A stretch of DNA of 63,724 bases, taken from positions 1 to 63,724 of the forward strand of contig JBMZAX010000013.1 of NCBI GenBank assembly GCA_049611805.1, read 5' to 3'. How positions within the stretch are numbered: position 1 is the first letter of the stretch; the number at the start of each line of letters is the position of its first letter. The stretch is from UBA7378 sp049611805. Its GTDB lineage: Bacteria; Pseudomonadota; Alphaproteobacteria; RS24. The position numbers and the translations under genes are program-made. This document shows, piece after piece, positions 9,244 through 19,113 of this stretch. A model generated the notes under the pieces. The model ran no database searches. It was not told the DNA's origin and saw nothing but the letters and a program-made list of their open reading frames with translations.

Positions 9244-9915
9244 TTATGGCGCGTCGGAAGCAGGTTTTGAATTCAGGGCTTCAATCTCACGTTCAAGCAT
9301 CGCCGCCAGCGGCAGACCATCGGGGAGGTTCGCGCGCAATGCGACAAACGCCGCGCGCGCTTCGTCAATTGCCCCTTGTTGGCGCAAGGCAATTGCATAC
9401 CAGAAACCGGCTTGCAGGTTTTCGGGCGCGGCGGCACGGGCGCGCTGCAACAGCTCAAAAGCGGCGGAGCTGACAACCCCGCCATCCTGCTCGATCAGCG
9501 CAACGGCCAGTCCGGTTAGGGATTCGGCGTCGGTTTCGCCCAGTGCGATAAGGCGCTGCCATGCGTCGGCGGCTTTGGCGTGGTCGCCAACCCCCTGCCC
9601 CAAACGCGCCAGCAAGCGCCAGCCTTGCGCATCATTGGGCCGCGCGCGCAATTCGGCCTCAAGGCGGGCACGCACCGCTTCGGGCGGCAGATTTTCGACC
9701 GGCCCGGCCAAACGCCCGGCCAGCGGTTCATCCGGCATGTCGGGGCGGCCCAGCGCGAGGTAAAACAACACGGCAAGAAGCGGAAAACCGACCAGCAAGC
9801 CCGACGCCATCCACCGCCCGCCTGCGGCGCGCAAGGGTGCGACCAGATACCAGACCGTGCCCATGGCAAGCACAGCGGCGGCAGACCAGAATAGCCAGAT
9901 GCTCAACTCAGACAC
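9244..9915 (-). CDS. ccmI: Cytochrome c maturation protein CcmI
   Basis: A 223-residue membrane protein that chaperones apocytochrome c to the CcmF/CcmH haem lyase. The N-terminus has two hydrophobic segments (about 7-27 and 38-56) typical of CcmI-1. The remainder is Ala- and Leu-rich helical sequence with TPR-like repeats (around residues 95-205), a shortened CcmI-2. It is the first gene of the ccmI-E-F-H set and lies 93 bp from ccmE. A small inverted repeat (TAAAGC/GCTTTA, 9220-9239) follows its stop codon and may mark transcript processing. Confidence 0.88.
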   Translation of the reverse strand: MSELSIWLFWSAAAVLAMGTVWYLVAPLRAAGGRWMASGLLVGFPLLAVLFYLALGRPDMPDEPLAGRLAGPVENLPPEAVRARLEAELRARPNDAQGWRLLARLGQGVGDHAKAADAWQRLIALGETDAESLTGLAVALIEQDGGVVSSAAFELLQRARAAAPENLQAGFWYAIALRQQGAIDEARAAFVALRANLPDGLPLAAMLEREIEALNSKPASDAP

Positions 9916-9922
9916 TCAAAAT

Positions 9923-10624
9923 TCAGTCCGAAAAGCCGACAAAACGCACCATTTCCTCCATTGGCGCGCGCGGCGTTTCCAGCGTATTGATGGGGGCGTC
10001 GGGGTCGGCATACCCCAGAGCCAGCCCGCAGAAAAATGTCATTGTGTCGGGAATATCGAGGAATTTTTTCACCGAAGGTGCCCAAATGGCCCATGCTTCC
10101 TGCGGGCACGAATGCAGGCCGCGCTCGCGGGCCAACAGCATGATCGATTGGATAATCATGCCCATATCCGACCACTGGCCTTCCTGCATGGATTTATCAA
10201 GCGCGAAAAACATGGCGCAGGGCGCGCCGAAAAATTCGAAATTGCGCGCCATCTGAGCGAGGCGACCCAGCTTGTCTTCGCGCGCCACGCCGATTGTCGC
10301 ATACATGCGCTCGCCAATATCGCGGCGGCGCGTATTATACGGGTCGGCCAGTTCGGGCGGATAAATGTGATATTCCGAGCCCTCACCGCCCGGATTATCG
10401 GCCATTTTTCCCTTAATCTCATCGACGAAACCGGCGAGTTCCGCGCCTTGCACCACCCATACATGCCAGGGCTGCAAATTGCCGCCCGAAGGCGCGCGCA
10501 GGGCCGTTTGCAAAATATGGCGAATGTCGTCTTCCGCCACCGGCTTGTCCAGAAATGCGCGGCAGGAAAACCGTGTCTCAAGCGCATCGCTGACCGAGCG
10601 CGCTTGGCTTGTAAGTCGGGTCAT
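9923..10624 (-). CDS. Nitroreductase family FMN oxidoreductase
   Basis: A 233-residue FMN-dependent NAD(P)H oxidoreductase of the nitroreductase fold. FMN-binding residues are recognisable in the N-terminal RFSCRAFLDKPV and the central APSGGNLQPWHVWVV, and in the C-terminal GLALGYADPDAPIN. I chose the ATG at 10624, which is preceded by GGAGG at ideal spacing, rather than an upstream in-frame start. Probable physiological substrates are quinones, flavins or nitro/enone compounds; sequence does not decide. It starts a minus-strand run ending just before ccmI. Confidence 0.9.
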   Translation of the reverse strand: MTRLTSQARSVSDALETRFSCRAFLDKPVAEDDIRHILQTALRAPSGGNLQPWHVWVVQGAELAGFVDEIKGKMADNPGGEGSEYHIYPPELADPYNTRRRDIGERMYATIGVAREDKLGRLAQMARNFEFFGAPCAMFFALDKSMQEGQWSDMGMIIQSIMLLARERGLHSCPQEAWAIWAPSVKKFLDIPDTMTFFCGLALGYADPDAPINTLETPRAPMEEMVRFVGFSD

Positions 10625-10772
10625 GACAAAACCTCCAGAATTGCCGGAGCATATCATAACGCCGCAAGATAACCAGTGGCTGACCCGTTCGACAGATTAG
10701 CCCTGTCAGATCAAACCGCGCGCGGCACGGGCAGGTGAAGCGTAAACACGGCAAAGGCAACGCGCCCGCCGC

Positions 10773-11645
10773 TCACAGTGCCACAATGATTGTTTTCAGC
10801 GGCGGCGGCTTTTGGCATCGCTGCTTTTCGATCAGCGCCAGTGACCATAAGCCCGCCGACACTTCCTCAAGCAACCGGCCCTCAATTTCCTGCAAGCCAA
10901 GGCGTGTGCCGACATATTGCTCAAGTATCTGATCGATAAAATCGGGTGCCAGATTATCCTGATTGGCATATGTCGTTGCCTGCGTGACCACGCATTTCGG
11001 GTCGGCCATGAGACGCCGGATCAACACAGACGGGCGCGGCGTCGTCGTGACGACCTGGCGCGGCTGTTTGCCGAGGCGAAGGCCGAATTGCAGCATGTCA
11101 TAGGTCGCCGCGTCATGGCGCCATTTGCCGATTTCATCGCACCACGCCGCATCAAATTGCGGCCCGCGCAAAGCGTCCGGCCGTTCGGCGGAAAACAATT
11201 GCGCCTGTGCGCCATTGGGCCAGACAAGAAGCTGTCGGCTGGCAATCAGACGCGGCCTGAAATCGGGCGGCGAAATGGCCAGCAGACCCGACGGACCTTC
11301 GACCATAACCGCGCGGGTCGAGGCGTAGGTTTCACCCACAAGGGCAATATTGCGGCAGCCGCCATCCGGCAGGCTTGCCTCGACGCGCCCGCGCACCCAT
11401 TCGGCACCGGCGCGTGTTTTTCCTGCGCCGCGCCCGCCCAGCATCATCCAGCTTGTCCAATTGCCCGGCGGGGGCAACTGGTCTTGGCGGGCCCAGAACG
11501 GCCAATTCCAGATAAGCGCCTGCGCTTCGGATTCCGAAAGTGTCGTTAAGGTTTCAAGAATTTCTTTTTGAACGTTTTTTGTCTGCGACTTGAGCCAGTC
11601 TATGTTCAATTTTGGAGATGATTTCGCGCCGGGTTTGAGCGTCAT
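10773..11645 (-). CDS. GTA-type terminase large subunit, truncated to the ATPase domain
   Basis: 290 residues matching the N-terminal ATPase of the large terminase encoded by alphaproteobacterial gene transfer agents (RcGTA g2-like). Walker A is GGRGAGKT (70-77), Walker B is FDAAWCDEIGKW (164-175), and the coupling motif is QVVTTTPRP (197-205). The protein stops right after LKTIIVAL, exactly where intact homologues continue with the first Asp of the RNase H-like nuclease domain. About one third of the usual length is missing, and no portal, capsid or tail genes follow. It is therefore probably a relic left by deletion, although the remaining frame is uninterrupted. The start is uncertain because it overlaps the upstream gene by 92 bp and has no clear ribosome binding site. 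Confidence 0.82.
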   Translation of the reverse strand: MTLKPGAKSSPKLNIDWLKSQTKNVQKEILETLTTLSESEAQALIWNWPFWARQDQLPPPGNWTSWMMLGGRGAGKTRAGAEWVRGRVEASLPDGGCRNIALVGETYASTRAVMVEGPSGLLAISPPDFRPRLIASRQLLVWPNGAQAQLFSAERPDALRGPQFDAAWCDEIGKWRHDAATYDMLQFGLRLGKQPRQVVTTTPRPSVLIRRLMADPKCVVTQATTYANQDNLAPDFIDQILEQYVGTRLGLQEIEGRLLEEVSAGLWSLALIEKQRCQKPPPLKTIIVAL

Positions 11646-11901
11646 TAACGGGTCTATTGTTTATTGTATCTTGTGTTTCAATCCGCAAAAGCTTCTCCAG
11701 TGTCTGAATGAGCAGGGCAATAATACGAACATAACGTTCGTAGGCTTCCGAAATTTCATCGACATTTTCAGGTAACTTGTTTCGGAAATTTTCAAGATCT
11801 GTTAGCAGCGAAGCGTGCAATAAGCGAATTTTGCTGTGGTTTGCTTGGTTCGGCATTTTTTTGATTTTTGCGACGGCCTGTCCGTTCAGGCACAGTTCCA
11901 A
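11554..11901 (-). CDS. Hypothetical protein, possible GTA g1-like small terminase
   Basis: About 115 residues, predicted helical, Lys/Arg-rich at the end (ADKKRSKRNS). I do not recognise a named domain. Its place directly upstream of, and overlapping, the GTA-type large terminase matches the position of RcGTA g1, and the C-terminal helix ISKIEHRLAQVAD resembles that short family in style. The longest frame begins with TTG; an ATG at 11856 gives a 100-residue version, and neither has a convincing ribosome binding site. The function is inferred from position only. Confidence 0.5.
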   Translation of the reverse strand: MELCLNGQAVAKIKKMPNQANHSKIRLLHASLLTDLENFRNKLPENVDEISEAYERYVRIIALLIQTLEKLLRIETQDTINNRPVNDAQTRREIISKIEHRLAQVADKKRSKRNS

Positions 11902-12040
11902 TCGTGCGCAAATCTAACAAACGAGCGACACGGCGTCAAGTTTTTTTTATTAATTTCAATACGTTAGCAGACTTTTGCGTGTATATCTATCTAAATTTGC
12001 CATGAATTCAAATACCTTACGCGAACACATGACACACAAT

Positions 12041-12487
12041 CTATGCGTTCATTAGGGGCCAGTTTACAACTTGATCTTCCAAATCACCCTCAAAATCCGC
12101 CTCCGAAATCACCCGCGCATCAACCGACATATTGGCCGCGACAACGCTGTCGCGCGTGCCGCTTACCAGCGGGTGCCAATCGGGCAGGTCTGCCCCCTCT
12201 GCCAGCCGCCGATAGGCGCAGCTGGGCGGCATGAAATCCAGATCGTCCAGATTTTCCGATGTCAGCTTCACACAAGTCGGCACCAGAACGCAGCGCTTGG
12301 CATATTGCGTGCATTGGCGCGTCTCAACATCCAGCAAATGGCAAACAACATCGGTGAAAACAATCTCATCCGTGTCGGCATCCTGAAGTTTGATGAGACA
12401 GCATTTGCCGCAATTGTCGCACAGCGATTCCCATTGCGCCTGCGTCATTTCGCTTAGCGGCACTGTTTTCCAGAACGGTTCGGCCAT
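12041..12487 (-). CDS. YcgN family cysteine-cluster protein (UPF0260)
   Basis: 148 residues with the conserved Cys arrangement of the YcgN/YkgJ CxxCxxCC superfamily: CDNCGKCCLIKL near the start, then CHLLDVETRQC, KRC and PTC, followed by FMPPSCAYRRLAEG and the HPLVSG motif. The cluster is thought to bind zinc or an iron-sulfur centre; no biochemical role is established. The start is supported by AAGGAG seven bases upstream. It is transcribed divergently from the ABC transporter operon. Confidence 0.92.
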   Translation of the reverse strand: MAEPFWKTVPLSEMTQAQWESLCDNCGKCCLIKLQDADTDEIVFTDVVCHLLDVETRQCTQYAKRCVLVPTCVKLTSENLDDLDFMPPSCAYRRLAEGADLPDWHPLVSGTRDSVVAANMSVDARVISEADFEGDLEDQVVNWPLMNA

Positions 12488-12634
12488 ATCAAACTCCTTT
12501 TTCCAAAAAGGCTAACCGCATTCGCCATGCAATGCCAGATGCCCGACATAACAGGGCGAAGCTTTGGGCATGCAGGCATATTGACCTGAAACAACGCCTC
12601 TGCCAGTTTGGAAGGCTGTTGGGAGTGACGAAAA

Positions 12635-13654
12635 ATGATGGCCTGTTTACGATTAATGCTGACGATCGCGGTGCTGGGGTCAACCGGCGCGGCACTGGCC
12701 GATGACACGCTGCTCAAAGTCCGTTTCGCCACCGACTGGAAAGCGCAGGCTGAACAGGGCGGGTTTTATCAGGCCAAGGCACTCGGATTATATGAAAAGG
12801 CCGGGCTGGATGTCGAGATACGCGGCGGCGGGCCGGGCATTAATATTCCGCAATTGCTGGGCGCAGGCGCGATTGAGTTCGGCATGGGGTCAAACAGCTT
12901 TATTCCGCTCAATATTGTAAAGGCCGGTGTGCCAGCCAAGGCTGTTATGGCGGCCTTCCAGAAAGACCCGCAAGTGCTGATCACACATCCGCGCGATGAT
13001 GTGCGCTCACTGGAAGACATGCGGGGCAAGCCGATTATGATTGCGGATGCGACGATTAACGCCTTTTGGGTTTGGCTGCGCGCCGAATACGGGTTTTCCG
13101 ACCGTCAAATTCGCAAATATACCTTCAACCTCGCGCCGTTTCTGGTCGACGAAAAGGCCATCCAGCAGGGCTATGTGACGTCCGAGCCCTATACCATCGA
13201 AACGCGCGGCGGGTTTAAACCGCAGGTATTTCTGCTGTCCGATTACGGCTATCCGAGCTATGCCGCCATGGTTTTGGCGCGCAATGACTGGATCGAAAAC
13301 CGCCCGGAGCATGTGCAGGCTTTCGTCAATGCCACAATCGAAGGCTGGCGTTCCTATGTTTACGGCGATCCGGCGCCGGGCAACCGGCTCATTCTCGCCG
13401 CAAACCCTGATATGACACCGGAGATTATCGAGCAGGCCATTGAGCAGATGCGGAGCCGCGCCATGTTGCAGTCGGAAGACACGCAGGCTCATGGCATTGG
13501 CACAATGACGCGCGAAAGATGGCAGCAGTTTTTCGACACCATGTCGGCGCATGGCGTCTATGCCCCGACACTGGACTGGCAACAGGCCTTCACCACTCGG
13601 TTTGTCAATCAGACACATGCCGCGCAGCCGGTCGCACCACCGGCAGACCGCTGA
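12635..13654 (+). CDS. ABC transporter substrate-binding protein, NMT1/SsuA-like
   Basis: 339-residue periplasmic binding protein with a signal peptide (about 1-22, cleavage after ALA). The mature N-terminus KVRFATDWKAQAEQGGFYQA and the VEIRGGGPGINIPQLLGAGA region are typical of the NMT1/THI5 family, which binds thiamine pyrimidines, sulfonates, riboflavin or related small molecules. GGGAG lies nine bases before the first of two tandem ATGs. The ATPase and permease genes follow directly. No TPP riboswitch (no CTGAGA core) is visible upstream, and the next operon is sulfite reduction, so a sulfonate ligand is a reasonable alternative to a thiamine precursor. Confidence 0.88.
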   Translation: MMACLRLMLTIAVLGSTGAALADDTLLKVRFATDWKAQAEQGGFYQAKALGLYEKAGLDVEIRGGGPGINIPQLLGAGAIEFGMGSNSFIPLNIVKAGVPAKAVMAAFQKDPQVLITHPRDDVRSLEDMRGKPIMIADATINAFWVWLRAEYGFSDRQIRKYTFNLAPFLVDEKAIQQGYVTSEPYTIETRGGFKPQVFLLSDYGYPSYAAMVLARNDWIENRPEHVQAFVNATIEGWRSYVYGDPAPGNRLILAANPDMTPEIIEQAIEQMRSRAMLQSEDTQAHGIGTMTRERWQQFFDTMSAHGVYAPTLDWQQAFTTRFVNQTHAAQPVAPPADR

Positions 13655-13668
13655 CACCGGGCACGAGC

Positions 13669-14433
13669 ATGAGCGAAACTCTCTCACTCGATAAGGTGCA
13701 GATGCGCTATGACGACACCACGACGGCGCTTGACGGGCTGTCGCTTGATTTTCCCGCCGCCAGTTTCACCGCCCTTGTCGGCCCGTCCGGATGCGGCAAA
13801 AGCACGGCACTGCGCCTGCTGGCAGGGCTGTTGGCACCGACCGGCGGCAGCGTGACCCGGCCGGCGCGCGACCAGATCGGTTTCGTGTTTCAGGACCCGA
13901 CCTTGCTGGCGTGGAAATCGGCCTATGACAATATCGCACTGCCGCTCAAAATTGCCGGTCATAGGCGCGCCGACATCGACCGGCGGGTTACTTATGCGCT
14001 TGATCTGGTTGGCCTTTCGGGGCGCGGCGCGGCACTGCCGCGCGAACTGTCCGGCGGCATGAAAATGCGCGTGTCGCTGGCCCGCGCGCTGGCAGCGGAG
14101 CCGCGCATTTTACTGCTGGATGAGCCTTTTGCGGCACTCGATGAATTGACGCGCCTGCGCCTTGACGATGATTTGCTGCGCATCTGGCAGCAGAATAAAT
14201 GCACTGTGGTATTCGTTACCCATAGCATTTCCGAAAGCGCCTATCTTGCCGAACGCGTCGGTGTGCTGACGAACACCGGCCAATTGGCGCATATTGAAAA
14301 TATATCGCCGCCACCGAACCGCGAGGGCTTTCGCAGTTTACCGGCCTTTCATCAGGCCATGGGCAATATTGCCGCCGCATTAGGTCACAACTTATCGACT
14401 GACCTTTCCTCAAGCCGCGAGGGTGGGTCGTGA
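13669..14433 (+). CDS. ABC transporter ATP-binding protein, nitrate/sulfonate/thiamine-precursor type
   Basis: 254-residue cytoplasmic ATPase with Walker A GPSGCGKST, Q-loop FVFQDPTLLAW, signature LSGGMKMRVSLARAL, Walker B ILLLDEPFAALDEL and the switch His in VFVTHSISE. It belongs to the SsuB/TauB/ThiZ-like group that energises NMT1-type importers. The start chosen is the ATG at 13669, 15 bp after the binding-protein gene and matching the family N-terminus (MSETLSLDKVQMRY). Its stop overlaps the permease start (TGATG), indicating coupling. Confidence 0.93.
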   Translation: MSETLSLDKVQMRYDDTTTALDGLSLDFPAASFTALVGPSGCGKSTALRLLAGLLAPTGGSVTRPARDQIGFVFQDPTLLAWKSAYDNIALPLKIAGHRRADIDRRVTYALDLVGLSGRGAALPRELSGGMKMRVSLARALAAEPRILLLDEPFAALDELTRLRLDDDLLRIWQQNKCTVVFVTHSISESAYLAERVGVLTNTGQLAHIENISPPPNREGFRSLPAFHQAMGNIAAALGHNLSTDLSSSREGGS

Positions 14434-15206
14434 TGCGCTATTTTCTGCCTGCCTTTATCGGCGTTTTGACGCTCGGCATTTGGGAAATCTGGGTGGCGCT
14501 CGCAGACATCCCGCCCTTCGTCTTGCCTGCGCCGACGGCGATATTTGCCGCCCTTCTGGAAAATGCCGACACGCTGTTCGGCGCGCTTCGCGTGACGCTT
14601 TACATCACCGCGCGGGCGTTTTTCTGGGCTGTCGTCTCAGGCATTGCGCTGGCGGTCGTGTTCACCCGCGCGCGCATGATCGAGATGGCGTTCTACCCTT
14701 ATGTCGTGACATTGCAAGTCACCCCCGTAGTGGCGATTGCCCCGCTTATTCTAATCTGGGTCGGCTTTGACAATGTTGACCGCGCGCTGATTTTAATCGC
14801 CTGGATTGTGGCGTTTTTCCCGATGCTGACCAATACCGTACAGGGCCTGCGCGCCACCGAGACAAGCCTGCACGAGCTGATGACATTGGCCCGCGCGCGC
14901 TGGTGGCAACGCCTGATTTATCTGGAACTGCCCGCGGCCCTGCCGTCAATCCTGACGGGGGCGAAAATTTCCGGCGGGCTGGCACTCATTGGCGCGGTGG
15001 TGGCCGAATTTGTGGCCGGATCGGGAACCGGCACCGGGCTGGCCTGGCGCATTATTGAGGCCGGCAACCGCCTTGAGATAGCCACCATGTTTGCCGCATT
15101 GCTTTTGCTGTCGCTTCTGGGCATTTTCATTTTCTATGTTCTCAGCTTTGTTGAATGGCTGGCCTTGCGGCGTTGGCATGAAAGTTTTCAGCCCAAATCC
15201 ACATGA
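14433..15206 (+). CDS. ABC transporter permease, SsuC/ThiX-like
   Basis: 257-residue inner-membrane permease with about six transmembrane helices and the cytoplasmic coupling loop typical of the family: the EAA-like stretch ELMTLARARWWQRLIYLELP around residues 147-166 followed by AALPSILTGAKISGG. It completes the three-component importer. An in-frame GTG lies one codon earlier at 14430; the ATG at 14433 overlaps the preceding stop by one base. Substrate as for the binding protein is unresolved. Confidence 0.92.
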   Translation: MRYFLPAFIGVLTLGIWEIWVALADIPPFVLPAPTAIFAALLENADTLFGALRVTLYITARAFFWAVVSGIALAVVFTRARMIEMAFYPYVVTLQVTPVVAIAPLILIWVGFDNVDRALILIAWIVAFFPMLTNTVQGLRATETSLHELMTLARARWWQRLIYLELPAALPSILTGAKISGGLALIGAVVAEFVAGSGTGTGLAWRIIEAGNRLEIATMFAALLLLSLLGIFIFYVLSFVEWLALRRWHESFQPKST

Positions 15207-15292
15207 AATTTATGGATAATTAATTAATCTACACTCGGTTGACGGAATTAGCGAAAAACGGCATTATCGGCGCAAATTCAGAGAAGTTTTTT

Positions 15293-15616
15293 ATGGCACA
15301 ACACAGTTCAAAAGGCGCGCGTTTTCAGGCCGTCACCGCCAACCGTCTGCTGGACGGCGAAGTGGTTTATCTCACCGCCGACAATAGCTGGACGGAAATA
15401 TTCGGCGAGGCCGAAATAGCCGACGGGCCGGAAGCCGCCGAAGCCCTGCTTGCGCGCGCTGTGCCGGACGGTTTTGAAAAGCAAGTGCTTGAGCCCTATT
15501 TGTTTGAGGCGGTTGAAAATGACGGCGCGGGCTTTCGCCCCGTAAGCGTGCGCGAAATCATTCGCGCCAAAGGGCCGACCGTGCGTCTCGACCTCGGCAA
15601 ACAGGCGCGCAAGTAA
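15293..15616 (+). CDS. DUF2849 domain protein, sulfite reductase-associated
   Basis: 107 residues. The opening KGARFQAVTANRLLDGEVVYL and the ending VSVREIIRAKGPTVRLDLGKQ are characteristic of DUF2849. In alphaproteobacteria this small protein is nearly always encoded immediately before the sulfite reductase haemoprotein, as here (26 bp gap). Its biochemical role is not established; the conserved linkage suggests an accessory function in assimilatory sulfite reduction. I selected the ATG at 15293 because the family homology begins there. Confidence 0.87.
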   Translation: MAQHSSKGARFQAVTANRLLDGEVVYLTADNSWTEIFGEAEIADGPEAAEALLARAVPDGFEKQVLEPYLFEAVENDGAGFRPVSVREIIRAKGPTVRLDLGKQARK

Positions 15617-15642
15617 GCACAAGGTTAAGAACAGGAAAAAAC

Positions 15643-17287
<1,645 letters not shown>

Positions 17288-17298
<11 letters not shown>

Positions 17299-17797
17299 CA
17301 AAAAACTGATTATTGACGGCGCCGAGAGCGCCGATATCTGGCAGCTTGTCGATGACGAAACGCCGCTGGGCGAGGCACCGGCGATTATATCGCTGGCGCG
17401 TCTGTGCAGCGAAGGCACACAGCTTGCCGCCGCCGGCAAAAAGCTGGGCGTCATCTTGCGCGCGGGCGAAAAACAGGGCGAAGACGTTCACGCCCTGCAG
17501 CCTTTTCTGGACAATCTGGCCCTCGTCGCCATTGAGTTTCCGGTCTATCGCAATGGCCGTGGCTATTCCGCCGCGCGTATTTTGCGCGAGCAAATGGGCT
17601 TTCGCGGCGAAATTCGCGCCGTGGGCGAAGTGCTGTTTGACCAGTGGCAGTTCATGCATCGTTGCGGCATCAACGCGTTTGAGGTCGATGCCGACACCTC
17701 GCTCGAAGCCTTTAACGAGGCTCTGGGCGAGTTGAGCGCCGCCTATCAGCCCGCCGCCGACCCGCAACGCGGCATTTTATGGCGGCGGCACAATTAG
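17288..17797 (+). CDS. DUF934 domain protein, sulfite reductase-associated
   Basis: 169 residues with the DUF934 hallmarks LVAIEFPVYRNGRGYSAARI, EIRAVGEVLFDQWQFMHRCG and FEVDADTSLEAF. It is the standard partner gene after cysI in alpha- and gammaproteobacteria and is assumed to assist sulfite reduction, perhaps as an electron-transfer or assembly factor; that is inference. The ATG lies inside the 3' end of cysI (11-bp overlap). CysH and siroheme synthase, often adjacent, are not here. The stop codon lies inside a tandem duplication. Confidence 0.9.
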
Positions 17798-17828
17798 GCC
17801 GCTTGGGGCGGCGGCACAATTAGGCCGC
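17781..17828. repeat. 26-bp tandem duplication carrying stop codons of two convergent genes
   Basis: Two identical 22-bp blocks with a 26-bp period (17781-17802 and 17807-17828), each containing CACAATTAGG. In the first copy this gives the TAG that ends the DUF934 protein on the plus strand; in the second the same TTA gives the TAA that ends DadA on the minus strand. The intergenic space between the convergent genes is entirely made of this duplication. Confidence 0.9.
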
Positions 17829-19109
17829 GCCGCGCCCCGAAAACAGCCGCGCCATAGGCCGCGTCACGCTCAAACCCTCAATATCAAGTGCCGGCGTAAT
17901 GTCGGAAGCGAGATCGGCAATGATCTGCGCCGCGCCATGGCTGAACGTCCACCCCAAAGGCCCGTGCCCGCTATTGACATAAAGCCCGGCAATATCCGGC
18001 ACCGGCCCGATGAGCGGCGTGCCGTCGGGCGTCATCGGCCGGAAACCCACCCAGGGCGACACATCATCGGCCAGCGGCAGGTCGGGAAATAACTCGCCCA
18101 CCCGCGCGCGCATGGCGGCCACCCGCGCCGGCGCAATGTCGGGCCGCGCGCCAATTTCGGCAAATCCGGCCACGCGCAAGCGGTTGCCCAGCCGCGAAAA
18201 TACCAGCCGGTTTTTCAAATCCGTCAGCGATATTTCCGGTGCCGGCGCGCCCTTATCAAGCGGCACGGTTATCGAGTAACCCTTGACGCCATAAATCGGC
18301 AGCTTAACTCCCAACGGCGCCAGCAAGTCGCGGGTTTGCACCCCTGCCGCCACAATAACGGCCTCGGCATCAAAGCGCCGCTCCGCGCTCAAAACACCGC
18401 GCACCCGCCCGTTCGAGCGGATAATGCGCGTCACCGGCATATTGCAGTAATGTGCAAAACGCGCGCGCGGAAATGTCTCGACAAGGCGTTGGGCAAAGGC
18501 TTGCGCGTCGCCGCTCTCATCGGCCTTGCCCCAGACGGCACCGGCAAAAAGCCCCTTTGCCACCGCTGCCGCAAGCGCGGGTTCTGCCGCCGCAATTTCT
18601 TCCGGGCCAAGCCATGAAACCGGCACACCGCGCGCCGTCTGCTCGCCTATATGGTCAAGGTCAATGCCGGCACCGGCCGGCACCAGTTGCAAAATTCCCT
18701 TTTGGGCATCGTCATAGGCAAAATCATTGCCCAACTCGGCGCGGGTGCGTTGCAAACAGGCCAGACTGTAACGCCCCAGTGCCAGATTGCGCATCCGGCC
18801 CGCCTGGTGGGGCCCCGCGCGACTGTTCGCCAAAAAAGCCAGAAGCCAGCGCCATTGCGCCGGATCAGCCCGCAAGCGCAAACGAAACGGCGCATCTGCG
18901 CGCCAACTGCGCGCCAGCATTTTCATCGGCAGCCCCGGTTGCGACCATGGCGCGCTTTCGCTCACCGCTATTTGCCCGCCATTGGCAAAACTTGTACCGC
19001 CGGCCAGCGCGTCGCCCGCTTCCAGCAATGTCACCTCATGGCCGTGACGCAGGCAGGCATGTGCTGTCGTCGCACCGATAATGCCGCCGCCGACCACGAT
19101 AATGTGCAT
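17820..19109 (-). CDS. dadA: D-amino acid dehydrogenase
   Basis: 429-residue FAD-dependent, membrane-associated dehydrogenase that oxidatively deaminates D-amino acids, passing electrons to quinone. The Rossmann motif IIVVGGGIIGATTAHACL opens the protein, followed by TLLEAGDALAGGTSFANGGQ typical of DadA. The C-terminal FAD contact region is PWVGFRPMTPDGTPLIGP and NSGHGPLGWTFSHGAAQ. The ATG at 19109 has an AAGGA site upstream; upstream in-frame extension has no homology. It starts 4 bp after the MscS gene. No racemase gene is adjacent. Confidence 0.9.
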   Translation of the reverse strand: MHIIVVGGGIIGATTAHACLRHGHEVTLLEAGDALAGGTSFANGGQIAVSESAPWSQPGLPMKMLARSWRADAPFRLRLRADPAQWRWLLAFLANSRAGPHQAGRMRNLALGRYSLACLQRTRAELGNDFAYDDAQKGILQLVPAGAGIDLDHIGEQTARGVPVSWLGPEEIAAAEPALAAAVAKGLFAGAVWGKADESGDAQAFAQRLVETFPRARFAHYCNMPVTRIIRSNGRVRGVLSAERRFDAEAVIVAAGVQTRDLLAPLGVKLPIYGVKGYSITVPLDKGAPAPEISLTDLKNRLVFSRLGNRLRVAGFAEIGARPDIAPARVAAMRARVGELFPDLPLADDVSPWVGFRPMTPDGTPLIGPVPDIAGLYVNSGHGPLGWTFSHGAAQIIADLASDITPALDIEGLSVTRPMARLFSGRGAA

Positions 19110-19113
19110 GGGC

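Noticed and set aside
10773..12487. Prophage between the nitroreductase and the transporter.
   Set aside because: Only terminase-type genes are present; no integrase, attachment repeats, capsid or lysis genes. A GTA relic explains it better.
12488..12634. TPP riboswitch upstream of the NMT1-type transporter.
   Set aside because: No CTGAGA core or ACCTGATCTGG-like segment is present in the 147-bp leader.
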